A stretch of 64,000 bases of DNA from JAGORM01 sp964406795. GTDB lineage: Bacteria; Patescibacteriota; Microgenomatia; Levybacterales; GWA1-39-11. The notes below the pieces were generated by a model. That model did not search any database. It was not told the origin of the DNA and was given only the letters and a program-made list of their open reading frames with translations. Both the position numbers and the translations under genes were made by a program. The stretch is from positions 1 through 64,000 of the forward strand of contig CAYOTA010000004.1 of the NCBI GenBank assembly GCA_964406795.1, read 5' to 3'. Positions 22,796 to 33,600 of this stretch are shown here, piece by piece. The stretch's first letter is position 1; every line of letters begins with the position of its first letter.

Positions 22796-23742
22796 AGAAT
22801 ACCAAGATCGAGTGGGCGGATCACACGTGGAACCCGTGGCGAGGCTGCACGAAGGTCAGCCCCGGCTGTGCGCACTGCTACGCCGAAGCCCTCAGCAAGC
22901 GTAACCCGGCAGTCCTCGGTCAATGGGGCCAGGGCGCTCCGCGGGTCCTGGCCAAGAACTGGAGCGAGCCCTACCGGTGGAACGATCACCCGCGCGTTGA
23001 CGACGAGACAAATCAGATCGCCACCACCATGGTCTTTCCGTCCCTCTGCGATTGGCTGGACGAGGAGGTACCGATCGAGTGGCTGGCGCGGTTCCTCGAG
23101 CTGATCCACGCCACGCCGAACCTGACCTGGCTCCTCCTCACCAAACGCCCGCAGAACTGGTGGCGAGTGGACGAAGCGTGGCGCGTGGGCAACCTCCTCA
23201 TGCCGGCCAAGCGGTGGCTGGCGCGTTGGCACGATGGTAACCCTCCGGCCAACGTGTGGTTGGGCGTGTCGGTCGAGGATCAACCGCGCGCCGTCGAGCG
23301 CATCCCCCGTCTCCTCATGATTCCCGCCGCGCTCCGCTGGCTGTCGCTGGAGCCCCTGCTGGGCCCGGTGGATCTCACCCACCTGGACCTCGGCGCCACG
23401 ACCAAGAACTGGTGCCAGATCGATGCCCTCACCGGGCGGCATACCGATATGAGCCATCCTTGCCTGTCGGTGCCGAAGGTGGACTGGCTGGTGATCGGCG
23501 GGGAATCCGGCCCCCGGGCACGGCCCTGCAACATCCAGTGGATTCGGAATCTGGTGCGGGACGGGCAGGGCGCCGGCGTCGATGTGTTCGTGAAGCAGGT
23601 CGGCGCTTGCCCGGTGACGACCATGACGGTTGGGCAGGACCACGATGACCTGCGCGCCTTCTCGCACCCCAAAGGCGGCGATCCGGATGAATGGCCCAGC
23701 GACCTGCGGGTGCGGCAATGGCCGGTAGGGTGTCCCCGCTGA
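22792..23742 (+). CDS. Phage Gp37/Gp68 family protein (DUF5131)
   Basis: A 316-residue member of the Gp37/Gp68 family: KIEWADHTWNPWRGC then SPGCAHCYAE near the N terminus, and LVIGGESGPRARP near the C terminus are the family signatures. Conserved Cys residues 19, 26 and 29 fit a metal or iron-sulfur site; a radical-SAM-like role has been suspected but is not proven. Found on many mycobacteriophages and other phages. It closes the long early operon. Confidence 0.85.
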   Translation: MKNTKIEWADHTWNPWRGCTKVSPGCAHCYAEALSKRNPAVLGQWGQGAPRVLAKNWSEPYRWNDHPRVDDETNQIATTMVFPSLCDWLDEEVPIEWLARFLELIHATPNLTWLLLTKRPQNWWRVDEAWRVGNLLMPAKRWLARWHDGNPPANVWLGVSVEDQPRAVERIPRLLMIPAALRWLSLEPLLGPVDLTHLDLGATTKNWCQIDALTGRHTDMSHPCLSVPKVDWLVIGGESGPRARPCNIQWIRNLVRDGQGAGVDVFVKQVGACPVTTMTVGQDHDDLRAFSHPKGGDPDEWPSDLRVRQWPVGCPR

Positions 23743-23767
23743 CGTTCACCCATACCCAGCGCCCACC

Positions 23768-24040
23768 ATGCCGAGCTACAACTTCCGGCGGTCTGGATTA
23801 TGCCGCACCTGGGTCGAGCGCGACACCGATCAGCAGCAGTCCGACGGTCGGCTGGCGCTCACCAATCTCCAGCCCATCCGGCCCGGCTCTTCCTCCTTGG
23901 CGAAAGGTCCCTGGCACGTCGCTGAGCAAAGCGGAGCGTGGTCACCCGCGGAAGTGGAGTGGGTCCTCGCCGAGCATTGCGCGCTGCGCCGCCGCCACCC
24001 GGCTGGGTGGGGCATTTACACTTGTAAGAAACCTTCTTAA
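23768..24040 (+). CDS. Small protein, unknown
   Basis: A 90-residue basic protein with three scattered Cys. It lies between two recognised genes with 25-base and 17-base gaps, consistent with an operon. The C-terminal WSPAEVEWVLAEHCALRR segment may be a helix-turn-helix. Weak evidence for function. Confidence 0.55.
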   Translation: MPSYNFRRSGLCRTWVERDTDQQQSDGRLALTNLQPIRPGSSSLAKGPWHVAEQSGAWSPAEVEWVLAEHCALRRRHPAGWGIYTCKKPS

Positions 24041-24057
24041 ACTCCCGTTATCCTCCT

Positions 24058-25677
24058 ATGGCCCACAAGGATCGACACCACGATCTCTTTGCGGATAATT
24101 TGCATGAAGTCCTGGCCGCCTCCGCCAACGGCGCGCTGAAGGGCACTTCGCAGTGGAGCACGCCGGTGGCGGTGGGCTCCCGTTTGGCCACCCCGCTGGG
24201 CCGGCACCGCCCCATCCTGTGCGACTTGAACTGCGGCCCCGGGGCCCTCCTCCAAGGCGCCGCCAACGAGACCACCGAGACGGTTCTCGGGTTGGACATC
24301 TCGGCGGCGGCCCGGCCCCTGCGTGTCCGCGGCAGCCCGGGCTCCTTCGTGGCGGCGGATCTGGCCGTGGCCTATCCACTGCTCGTGGAGGCCGGGTTCC
24401 GGGCCCAGTGCTTCGTGCTTAATCCACCTTGGGATCTGCATTGGCACTACCCGCGCTTTCAGGCCGCGGATGCCGCCCTGCATCCCGGAGGACTCTTGCC
24501 CGACCGGCGCGATCCCCGCCTCGCAGAGGGGTTGGTAGATTCCGCCGTGGCCACCTGGCTGGTCGCCTTGGATCGCTCCGCGCCGGACGGGGAAGGTCTC
24601 CTACTGCTTCCGGCGCGCACCTTCGAGCGGCTAGTGGCGGCCCCGGGCGCCCCCTTCCATGATCTCCTGGCCCACGTGTGGGCCACCCTTGAGTTCGATC
24701 ACTGGCTGCCACCCCGCCCGGGTCACCCCGCCCAGCGGGTAATCTGCGTGTGGTGGCAGCGCCGCCGGACCCTCAGCGGCGCCGCCGGACCCACCTGGGT
24801 GCGCTCCATTGGTCGCTTCCATCCTGCCGCGCCGATCCCGGACCGCTATACGTCCCTCTTGGGCACGCCGCTGCGTGATGCCCGGCTGGGCACGTCCGCC
24901 TGGCGGGCTGTGGCGGAGGAGTGCGCCCGGCGCCGGGAGCAGCGTCCGGAGTGGAACATTTGGCTTTCCGCAGGCGGCCATTTACAGACCCACCTGACCA
25001 GCTTTCAGCGCGCCAGCATCCACATTCCCAAGGAGGAGGCGTCCGCACTGCAAACCCTGCACGGTCGTCGCCCCGTGGATCTGGTCCTGCGCCGGGCCGA
25101 GCGCGAGGTCCTGCAAGCCGCCGTGCGCAATCAGCGGTGGGCGGTAGCCCCGGCGGTGGCCGAGTCCGTGGCGGCAGCCGTGCAGCGGTATCACCGCGAG
25201 CGGGCCCCGATCATTGCGCTGCCGCCCACCCAGCGCCTCGGGTTCCTGGACGAGCACGATCAGCTCACCTGCCGGGAGACCCTCACCATCCCGGGGCCGG
25301 GAGGAGGATGGCCCATCACCTTGTACCGGGAAGGAGTGTCCTACCGACTCACCTCGGCCACCACGCCGGTGCTGCGGCGCAGCGCCCGGGTCAACTCCGC
25401 CGGTGAGGATGAGCCCGTGGAGTTGGCCGGTTCCGAGCTGGTGTTGCGCGTGACGGATGAACTGGGCCGCCCGGTGCCCTTTCTGGATCCCCGGGTGCTG
25501 CACCCCTCCGTGCAACTGCCCAAGGTGGAAGACCGGGACATCGCGTTGGACCTGCATGTCCTGCTCGCCCACTTCCACATTCCCGAAGTGCCGGACCTGG
25601 CTGCCGTGCAGCCCGAAGCGGCCGCGCATTACCGGGAGCGATTGTCGATGTTGGAAACCTCACTGCGAAACCTATGA
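24058..25677 (+). CDS. DNA N6-adenine methyltransferase (class I SAM)
   Basis: A 539-residue protein. Motif I CDLNCGPGALL (55-65) binds S-adenosylmethionine and motif IV NPPW (122-125) is the catalytic motif of N6-adenine methyltransferases. A long C-terminal region (about 230-539) is unassigned and may recognise DNA. Next to it come a small gene and a SNF2-like helicase; methyltransferase plus helicase neighbours are common in phages and in some defence or anti-defence modules. It is the second adenine methyltransferase of this genome. Confidence 0.8.
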   Translation: MAHKDRHHDLFADNLHEVLAASANGALKGTSQWSTPVAVGSRLATPLGRHRPILCDLNCGPGALLQGAANETTETVLGLDISAAARPLRVRGSPGSFVAADLAVAYPLLVEAGFRAQCFVLNPPWDLHWHYPRFQAADAALHPGGLLPDRRDPRLAEGLVDSAVATWLVALDRSAPDGEGLLLLPARTFERLVAAPGAPFHDLLAHVWATLEFDHWLPPRPGHPAQRVICVWWQRRRTLSGAAGPTWVRSIGRFHPAAPIPDRYTSLLGTPLRDARLGTSAWRAVAEECARRREQRPEWNIWLSAGGHLQTHLTSFQRASIHIPKEEASALQTLHGRRPVDLVLRRAEREVLQAAVRNQRWAVAPAVAESVAAAVQRYHRERAPIIALPPTQRLGFLDEHDQLTCRETLTIPGPGGGWPITLYREGVSYRLTSATTPVLRRSARVNSAGEDEPVELAGSELVLRVTDELGRPVPFLDPRVLHPSVQLPKVEDRDIALDLHVLLAHFHIPEVPDLAAVQPEAAAHYRERLSMLETSLRNL

Positions 25678-25982
25678 GCGCAAACCACCACTCATTGCCA
25701 CCCCAGTCCTCCTCACCGTCGTTGCCGGTCCTCATGGATGACGAGCGCAAGCGGGCCCTCATCCATGCGCTCAATCGCCGGCTGCGCGGCAGCGTCGCGA
25801 TCGATCTGGCGCCCGGACCGACCAGCGAGGAGATGGAGACCTTCACGCCGCAGGAGAATCTTTCCCTGCTGCTGCGCGATGCCGTGTTACGTTGCGATTT
25901 CCAGCACGAACTGCTGGCGGAAATCGACGCCCACATCGCCCACCTGACGTTGGCGCGGGAGCAAGCCCGCCAACTTCGCTAG
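25674..25982 (+). CDS. Small coupled protein between methyltransferase and helicase
   Basis: A 102-residue acidic helical protein beginning at an ATGA overlap, ending 8 bases before the helicase. Ser/Pro-rich N terminus, then three helices (ERKRALIHALNRRLRG, NLSLLLRDAVL, and a final amphipathic helix). Could be an adaptor for either neighbour; no family recognised. Confidence 0.6.
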   Translation: MSANHHSLPPQSSSPSLPVLMDDERKRALIHALNRRLRGSVAIDLAPGPTSEEMETFTPQENLSLLLRDAVLRCDFQHELLAEIDAHIAHLTLAREQARQLR

Positions 25983-25990
25983 AGCCCGCC

Positions 25991-27898
25991 ATGCCGCCCT
26001 TCTCGTTTCGGGCCTTCCAGCGGGAGGACCTCATGCGCGCCGCCCTGACGGATGGCGCCATCCTTTCCTGGGACACGGGCCTGGGCAAAAGCCTCGCCGC
26101 CTTTTCCTTGCCGCTCATCAAACTTGGCTGGCAACCGGGCGCGCGTGGTCGGTTGACCTTGCAGGGCACCGCTCTGCTCGTTGCTCCCGGCGGGCTTCAC
26201 GATCAGCTCCGTGATACCGGGCGCCAGTTCGGTCAGGAGTTGACCACGTTGGACAAAGCCCGCTTCCGCCGCCTCGCCCGGTACGATGCCCGGCAGCGCC
26301 GCTGGGCCCTCCCCCCGGGATTCTACCTCACCAGCTACACCCAACTGGGGCGCAACGGGGCGGAGGCCATGCCGGACTGGGCGGCCATGGCCCCCCGGGA
26401 CCGTTGGGCCAGCCTCGGCGTGACACCGGCCCTGGCCGACCAGCACCGCCTTGCCCACCGCACGATGGACGAAGCCCCGCTGGCACCCTGGTCCCGCCTC
26501 TCCGGGGCTGAACAGGTGGAATGGATGGAGCGCGCCGCCACGTGCCTGGCGGGCGCCCACGCGCTGGGCGTCGCCCAGACGCCGGACGTGCGGGATCCCC
26601 ACCACCTGCGCTGTGTCTGGGATACCACCCTCTCGGACGAGGCGGGCGGATCGTTCGATTGCGTCGTGGTGGACGAAGGCACGCGCCTCAAGGGCGAAAG
26701 CTTCATCGCGGCGGGCGTGCTGCGCCTGCGCCCGCGCTACCGCTACGTGCTGAGCGCCACCCCCGTGAAGAATCGTCTGCCGGATTTCTTTGCCCTCGCG
26801 TGGTGGGCCGCCGGAGGCGAGGCGGAGGCGACCCCACGCTTCCCCTACCGCCCGGCGGATCGGGATGACTTCGCCGCCCGCTTTTGCCAGACCGCCACCA
26901 AGCTCGATCCCGCCACCGGGCGACGCGCCAAGGGTGGCTGGCGGCGGTTGACGCCGCACGTGTGCGAGGTGCATGCCCTGTGGAAACTCAACGCCGCGCT
27001 GGTCATCCGCCGGCGCAAGCAGGATTCCGGGGTGGACATCCCGCCGAAGCACCGACACGTCATCCGGGTCCGGATGAATCCCATCGAGGCCCAGGCCTAC
27101 CGGGCGTTGCTCGACGCGGATACCGATCCCGGCACCAAGCTGGCCCGCCTGCGGGAATTCAGCGGCACCGTGCACGCCAAGCAATGCGTCGCCCTCTCCC
27201 TGCTGGAGCGCTCCCTGCGGCAGGGCGAGCAGATGATCTTCTTCTCCGCCTTTCACGCACCCATCCGCGCCCTGCGTGGGCACTTGCAGGCGGCGGGCGT
27301 GCCCCACCTGTTCCTCACGCACGAGGTGGGCGAGCAGCAGCGGGGCCGGCTGGCCCGGCAATTTGCCGCCGGCCCGGTACCCGGCGGGCTGCCGGTGATG
27401 CTCGCGGGCACCGCCTGCATGAGCGAGGGCTTCAACTTTCCGCGCTGCACCCACGTGGTGCACCTGGACTTCTCGCTCAGCGCGGATCACATGGTGCAGG
27501 CGGATAACCGCATTCACCGCCTCAACAGCGTCGGCCCCGTGCATTCGTGGCGCATCCTCGTGGATGGCACCGTGGACCGCGCGCTGGAGGCCTTGGATGG
27601 CGAGAAGCAGGACGCCGCGGAACTGGTGCTGGACGGCCACCTGTTGAACGCGCCGGTCGAGGATGTCACCCCCTCCCGCATCCTCGCCCAGGCCGGCGCC
27701 GAATGGGAGGCCCACGCCACGCCGGAGCAATCCCGCACCACCGGTGCCACGCTGGCTCAATTGATCGCTTCGGTCGCCCGGCAGGCACCCCGCTGGCCCA
27801 CCGCTCCGCCGGCATCGACTCCCGGGGCCATCCCGCGGGCGGCCCGCCCGGTGCTGTCCGAGTCGGAGGCACTGGCCGAGCTGCTGGGTTGCCCGTGA
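25991..27898 (+). CDS. SNF2-type DNA helicase/translocase
   Basis: A 635-residue superfamily 2 helicase. Walker A DTGLGKS (28-34), a DEGT in place of DEAH (D228-E229-G230), motif III LSATP (254-258) and a C-terminal RecA-like lobe with GTACMSEGFN and QADNRIHR are present. SNF2 proteins move along duplex DNA and displace bound proteins; a role in phage replication or recombination fits. Start chosen at MPPFSFRAFQ, 33 codons after the open-frame start. The 3' end overlaps a converging gene by 142 bases. Confidence 0.85.
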   Translation: MPPFSFRAFQREDLMRAALTDGAILSWDTGLGKSLAAFSLPLIKLGWQPGARGRLTLQGTALLVAPGGLHDQLRDTGRQFGQELTTLDKARFRRLARYDARQRRWALPPGFYLTSYTQLGRNGAEAMPDWAAMAPRDRWASLGVTPALADQHRLAHRTMDEAPLAPWSRLSGAEQVEWMERAATCLAGAHALGVAQTPDVRDPHHLRCVWDTTLSDEAGGSFDCVVVDEGTRLKGESFIAAGVLRLRPRYRYVLSATPVKNRLPDFFALAWWAAGGEAEATPRFPYRPADRDDFAARFCQTATKLDPATGRRAKGGWRRLTPHVCEVHALWKLNAALVIRRRKQDSGVDIPPKHRHVIRVRMNPIEAQAYRALLDADTDPGTKLARLREFSGTVHAKQCVALSLLERSLRQGEQMIFFSAFHAPIRALRGHLQAAGVPHLFLTHEVGEQQRGRLARQFAAGPVPGGLPVMLAGTACMSEGFNFPRCTHVVHLDFSLSADHMVQADNRIHRLNSVGPVHSWRILVDGTVDRALEALDGEKQDAAELVLDGHLLNAPVEDVTPSRILAQAGAEWEAHATPEQSRTTGATLAQLIASVARQAPRWPTAPPASTPGAIPRAARPVLSESEALAELLGCP

Positions 27899-28407
27899 TT
27901 CGCCCCGGGCTCGCGGCCATCGCTCCGCTCCCAGATCAGGAGGGGCGAGCGGGCCAGCAATGCCGGTGACACCTCCACCGCATGGATCCGACTCAAGACC
28001 GGCAATCCGGCGGTCTCCAAGGCCGCAAAGACCAGCTCCGAGCAGAACCACCGGTCAGGATTGCCTCCGGATCGGCGGCTGAGGAACCGGAGCACCCCCA
28101 AGTAGTCGTACCCCCGGCCAAGTCGTCGCTCACCGAAGTCCAGCACCTCGCGCCATTGCTGCGCCGTCAGGCCCGCCACCCGGAAATGGTCCACGATCTC
28201 GCCCGGACGCACGGCGTAGGGCACCAACTGCACCCCGGCGAACTCGCGCGCCTCGAGGACCTGGCCATCGGGACGGAGAATCGCCGCGTGGGTGTAAGCG
28301 CAGCGGGTCTGCCACCGGATGAGCGAGGAAACGAACCCACTACCTTGGTAGAGGAGCACCCGGCTACGGAGCAGGCGACCGTCCAGGACCTCAGGCGAGG
28401 GGATCAT
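27757..28407 (-). CDS. Permuted NlpC/P60-like (YiiX-type) hydrolase
   Basis: A 216-residue protein with the circularly permuted papain-like pattern: H40 in YTHAAILRPDG first, C122 in WFCSELVFAAL later, and YDYLGVLRFL between. Such enzymes cut peptidoglycan peptides or lipids. At the end of the tail operon it is the best lysin or tail-lysin candidate in the window. No signal peptide. The C-terminal 55 residues, Ser/Asp/Gly-rich, overlap the helicase gene in antisense and may be unstructured. Confidence 0.75.
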   Translation of the reverse strand: MIPSPEVLDGRLLRSRVLLYQGSGFVSSLIRWQTRCAYTHAAILRPDGQVLEAREFAGVQLVPYAVRPGEIVDHFRVAGLTAQQWREVLDFGERRLGRGYDYLGVLRFLSRRSGGNPDRWFCSELVFAALETAGLPVLSRIHAVEVSPALLARSPLLIWERSDGREPGANHGQPSSSASASDSDSTGRAARGMAPGVDAGGAVGQRGACRATEAIN

Positions 28408-30628
28408 AGATAGGGAGGATTTCGCTGAAGGTGAATTCCACCGTCACGGCACTGATACCGGCCCGCACCAGGGGGCCGGCGGCGCCATACGTGCCCGCCC
28501 GGGGTACAGGCGAGGTGCCGGCCACGGTCTCGTGGCGGATGCGCAACTCCGGCGGCGTCTCGTAACGCGCCCCCGGCGCCGTACCGAGGTAGGGCAGAAG
28601 GCGCATGCGCCGCACCCAGACCAGGGCCGTGGCCTCGGTGAGGGCGACCACGCGGCCCCGTACGCTGCGAGTACCACTCTGAGTGCCACAGGCCTGCACC
28701 ACATCCGTGCTGGCCGCGGTGGCCTGCACCACGCGGCGGGTGCCGCTACAGCGGATGTCCTCGTCCAACTCGGTCTCGAGGATCGCGTCTTCGCCTTCGA
28801 TGATCCCTTCGTAGGTCTCGCTGAATTGGAGTCCACCGAACGCCTCCACGAGCGAGCCGCCCGCCACGTTCGGGCCCTTGTCCTGGGTGGTGCGCCGGTT
28901 GCTGCGGATGGAGGTGCCCAGCCCCAGAGAGGAAATGAAGGTGGCCAAATACGCCTCGGCGGCCGCCGCGTTCGTGGCATTCACGCTACCGCTGAGGGTG
29001 GTGAGCCGCTTGCGGCGGCGCAGGTCGCGGTCCACCTCGATCTCGTAGCGCAGCCCGATGTCCTGCCCGTTCTTCGCCCGGACGAGGTCGAGGCTGAACT
29101 CGAGTCCGGAGACCAACGGTTCCCGCCCGGAGGTCAGGGCGCCGTTGGTCATGTTGATGGTCTGAAGGTAGTCCGTGGCCGGGCTGCGGCTTTCGGCGCG
29201 CAGCAGCCCTGTGAAGCCCGCCTTGAGCGCGGCATAGGTCGCCTGCACCTCGGCCTCCGGACCGACAATGCGCCCCTGCACCCGCTCCAGATCGGTGCCA
29301 AAGGGATTGCGCTCCACGGCGGCCCGCACCTCCGCATACACCCGTTCTCCCTGGCGCCGATACTCGTAGGCAAACTCCACCTGCACCACGTGCCGCCCGT
29401 CCTCGCGGGCGGAGTTGCGGCGCACCTCGCGGGCGGCCACGCGGAATTGAAACTTCCGATCCCCGAGAGCGCGCGCCTTCGCCATCGCCGCCGCCCACGC
29501 CGCGGCATCATCCACTCCCCGGGCGGTGACGGCGCCGGTGTAGGAGGTGCGCAACAGCCCCGCGGTCACCTCGTGCTGGTCCTCGATGCGCAACTCCCAA
29601 GCGACGATGTCCCCCGTGAGCTTCCGGTACCGGTCCGTGAAGGCCAGCCGGAGATGACTCTGCCCGTCTCCACCGTCCGTTCCGACGTCGTTCACCTGGT
29701 GGGCCGCGGCCTCCAACCCGATCGGTACCCATTGCGCCGCGGGCGCCGTCGCCGCCCGCAGGGAGGCGAGTTTGGCGCGGGCCACCTCCTCGCTGGCGGC
29801 GGCCACCTCGCCGTCGAGCAGGAGCATCACGCTGCCGGCCTCGGCATCCTCGGAAGTGGTGGCCCGGAACTTGACCTGCGCCCAACCCGCCGCGCTGAGG
29901 AAATCCCGCCACGAGAAGGATCCGCTCCACGTGAGCTTCTGATCCTCCTGATCGATTTGCGCCTCGAACCCATCCACGCGCACGGTGCGCTCCACCCCCG
30001 CATAGGCCAGCGTACCCCGGGAGCGCGAGCGGAAGGCGGCCAGCAAGGCGTCCTTCTGCGCGAGCAAGGAAGCCCGGCGGGCGGCTTGCTCGGCGGCGGG
30101 GTAGGCACAATGCAGAGCCCCGCCGATATCGAGACGCCCGCCCCCGGAATCCCGATGGTCATGGTTCGGATCCACCCGGCTCCAGGCGATGGACTCCGCC
30201 AGTTTGGCCACCCGGCCCAAGGACACCCACGCCACGGCGCCCTCGGGACGAAAGCGCACCGTCGCCTGCCCGCACTCCACGCCGAGCTCGTACCACGTGA
30301 ACGCCACGGCCAGTTCCTGGCTGCTGGTGCCGGCGGGATCGGGGCCCTCCGGGCGCGCCGGGTCCTGCACCGTCACGTCCTGATCGAGGTACACGTGGCC
30401 CGCGTCATCCTCCCAACGCAAGCGACCGTGGGCGGTTTTCAACTGCGCCTCCGCCGTCTTGATCTGAGCGCGGTTGGAGGCGTAGTCCTCCTCCTCGGCG
30501 ACCAGGCGCACCCGCAACTCGCGGCGCCAGCGGTCTGGCGCCTCGGGCGGTTCACCCACGCCGCCCTCGGCTTGAATCACCAATCGCCCCAGGTCGTGCA
30601 GGGGATAGTCGCGGTAGTAAAGTCTCAT
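28391..30628 (-). CDS. Tail tip / baseplate-like protein
   Basis: A 745-residue protein directly after the tape measure, the usual place for distal tail and tip components. Mostly beta-strand sequence, rich in Thr and Arg, with two similar stretches (about 215-300 and 370-460) that hint at internal repetition. No enzymatic motif. The call rests on position and size; exact homology was not recognised. Confidence 0.6.
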   Translation of the reverse strand: MRLYYRDYPLHDLGRLVIQAEGGVGEPPEAPDRWRRELRVRLVAEEEDYASNRAQIKTAEAQLKTAHGRLRWEDDAGHVYLDQDVTVQDPARPEGPDPAGTSSQELAVAFTWYELGVECGQATVRFRPEGAVAWVSLGRVAKLAESIAWSRVDPNHDHRDSGGGRLDIGGALHCAYPAAEQAARRASLLAQKDALLAAFRSRSRGTLAYAGVERTVRVDGFEAQIDQEDQKLTWSGSFSWRDFLSAAGWAQVKFRATTSEDAEAGSVMLLLDGEVAAASEEVARAKLASLRAATAPAAQWVPIGLEAAAHQVNDVGTDGGDGQSHLRLAFTDRYRKLTGDIVAWELRIEDQHEVTAGLLRTSYTGAVTARGVDDAAAWAAAMAKARALGDRKFQFRVAAREVRRNSAREDGRHVVQVEFAYEYRRQGERVYAEVRAAVERNPFGTDLERVQGRIVGPEAEVQATYAALKAGFTGLLRAESRSPATDYLQTINMTNGALTSGREPLVSGLEFSLDLVRAKNGQDIGLRYEIEVDRDLRRRKRLTTLSGSVNATNAAAAEAYLATFISSLGLGTSIRSNRRTTQDKGPNVAGGSLVEAFGGLQFSETYEGIIEGEDAILETELDEDIRCSGTRRVVQATAASTDVVQACGTQSGTRSVRGRVVALTEATALVWVRRMRLLPYLGTAPGARYETPPELRIRHETVAGTSPVPRAGTYGAAGPLVRAGISAVTVEFTFSEILPIYDPLA

Positions 30629-30642
30629 GCCTCACTTCTCCT

Positions 30643-33600
30643 CTACGGGCCTTGTGCCAGCCCGGATCGTTGCGGGCTCGCGGGGGCGGGCGCCGGAAGC
30701 ATCGCCTGTGCCGATCTCGCCAGCGCCCCGAGCGCCTGGCTGGCGCCGTTGGCTTGGTTCCGTAATTCCCACAGCTCCCGTCCCGCCGCCTCGGCGGCGT
30801 GCGCGGCATCGGCCACCCCGCCGGTGCCGATGACCCGGTCCCGCAAGTTCGTGTACTCCAGAGGTTCGTTCAGAAACCGCCGCCGCTCGTCTCCTTCCCG
30901 CTCCTCCAGCATCGCGGCGCGTAAGCGGGGTGAGAGCGAGAAGAAGGCCTCCGCTCCCATGGGCCGCGTCATCATGCGCCGGGCGTAGGCCCGGCGGAGC
31001 AGTTCATCCGGAGCCTCGGTCAGGAGGCCCCGGCGGTAGCGCTGCTCCTCCTGCTGGGCGGTGGCGCGCTGCCGCAGTTGGTGCAGGCGGTTCTCTTCGA
31101 GGTCCGCCTGCAAGGCGAGTACCTGGGCTTCGCGTTCCGCCGCCTGAAGCGCGTCCTCCGTGGCGCCGGTCAGTGCCATGCGTTGGCGCAGCATCCGCTC
31201 CAAGACCTGCTCCTGACTGCGCAGGCGCGCCAGTTCCGTGGACCCGCGCACCTGCAACTCCGCCTCCACCCGCACGTACTCCTGGGCCAGTTGCAGGCTG
31301 CGGCCCAGCGCTTCCGCACCACGGGCGGAAGGGGAGGCCATGGCCGCCCGCCGGGTCATGATCTCATCCGCCTCCTCCTCCAAGCCCTGTCGGTAGCCAC
31401 TGCCCTCCGGGGCCCGGCGAGCTTCAGCCCGCAGCGCCGCCTCCTGGAGCTCGAGCAGGCGTTGCTCCACCGTGGCCCGCTGCCAGCCCGCCGCGGCCAG
31501 TCCGCGGTAGGTTTCCGCGGTACGCTCCGTGACCTGCCGGGCCCGCTCCTGCGCCGCCGCGGCGGACTCGGCGTCGTGCGTGGCCTCCCGCTGGAGCGCA
31601 TTGTGCGCCTCCAGAAGCTGGTTCAATTCCGTCTCCGCCTGAATCCGCTCGCGGCTGCCCACCGGGAGCCGGTCGCGTTTCAGCTCCAGATTCCGACGAT
31701 GCCGGTCCGCCTGCCGGTCTCCTTCCTGGCGGCTGCGCTCCGCTTCGCCCACGGCGCGCTGCGCCAAGGGATCCAAGGCAGCCCTCCATCCGTCCGGACT
31801 CGTGGCCCCACGAAGACGCTCCATGAAGGCACCGCGCGGGCCGATCACCTCTTCGGACAGTCCGGACAAGCGCAGGATTTGGCGGGAGCGAAGCGCGGGT
31901 GCCGGCCACGATTCAGCGGAGGAGCGCAACAGTTCCGCCGCGGAGCGCATGGCCTGCGCCCGAGCGGAAGCCTTCTGTCCGGCATCGATGTAGCTGGCCA
32001 ATTCCCAGTTGCCGGTGTTGAAGTTCCCCGCCGCCATCTTCATTGCGGTGAAGGCGGACCACGCGGGCGAGATTTGGTCCTGGCGCGCCTTCCGGTAGAC
32101 TTGCCAGCCCATCTGCGCCGCCTCCCACCCATCCGCCACGGTCCCGATTCCACCGTACATCACCCGCTGGAGCTGCCGCCGCTGGCTGGGCTCATCGAAG
32201 CTGCCGCCCTTGGTGAGGCGGAAAAGTGCGGCCGGGGCGCCGATCTCCAGGGCGGCAATGAGCGAACGCAACCCGGTTGCGGCGACATCGCTCACCATCC
32301 CCACCCGATCCACCTGGTAGAGGAGGCGACTCCACGCGGCGTTGACGCCCTCGAGCCGGTTCTTGGCCTCGGCCTTGATGCGGGCATCCTCCTTTTCCGC
32401 GGAGGTCAGGTTGAGTCCCGCATTCACGGCCTGCACGGCGGCCACGGTGAAGTTGTCGAGGGCGATGGCCAGGCGGTTGCCCTGCGTGGCTCCGGCCACG
32501 ATCTGTTGCAGTTGCCCCCGCTCCTGCCCGCTCATGCTGGTCCAGCGCGCCGCCATGTCTCCGAAGATGTCCTGCGCCGGGCGCAACCCGGAGGCGGTGC
32601 GCGTCTCGATCCCGAGCCGCTTTTGCAGCAGGTCCTGCCGGGTGGGATCCATGATCCGCACCATGAAGGTCTTCAGCGCATTGCCCATCATGGCCCCGCT
32701 CTGCCCGGAGGCCGCCCCGGCGCCGATCAGGCCCACCAGCATCTCGATGGGCATCTGCATCTGCTTGGCCACCGAGGCGCTGCGCGCGAGGCCCGTCAGA
32801 AGGTCCGCGTTGGTGACGTTGAGCGTGTTGGACACGCTGTTGAGCCGCCCCAACAGCCCGGCCAGGTCACCCACCTGCATGCCGTAGGCCATCATCACGC
32901 TCTGCAATTGCTGGGTGGCCTCGAGCGAATCCAGTTCCGCCACATTGGCGGCTTGCAGGGAGACGCGCACCGCTTCCGCCACCTGCTTGCGGCTCAGCCC
33001 CAGACGACTCCAGGAGATGGCGCTTTCCATCGCCCGATCCGCGGCCTGCCCCTCGTGCGCCGCCAGCGCCAGCACGTCATCCGCCAGGTCCCGGGCGTGC
33101 CCACCCATACCCCGGAAGACCTGCCCGAGACGCGCCGTCTGGTGCGAGAGCGCCATCATGCGGGGCAGCATGTCGCCCAGAGTGCCGTACAATGCCGAGA
33201 TCGCGGCGTACTCCGGAACGGCCAGCGAGGCCCACGTGGCCATCTTGGTAGCCTTCGCGCCCAATCCCGCCATGAAGCTTGGCGCTGCCGGCGGCAACTT
33301 CGGCGGCTGCGGCAACTTCGGCGGCTGCGCGCCCGGTCGAGCCGTCAAGGTGGCTTCGATCTGGGCCTGGCGCCGCAACGCCCGGTCCTGCTGGGCCTGC
33401 AACGCCTCCATCTGGGCGGGACTCATCGAGGTTTGCGCGCGGGACTGCGCCAGCCGCAGGCTCATGCCCGCCGCCGCGTTCCCGTACCAATCGGCCAGCG
33501 TCCGGCGGTCGCTGTAGACCATGCCGCGGTATCCCTCGGAGCGCCTTCCCAGGCGGCGCAACTCTTGGTTTCCCTCCTTGCGCAGCCGGGCGTACTCGCG

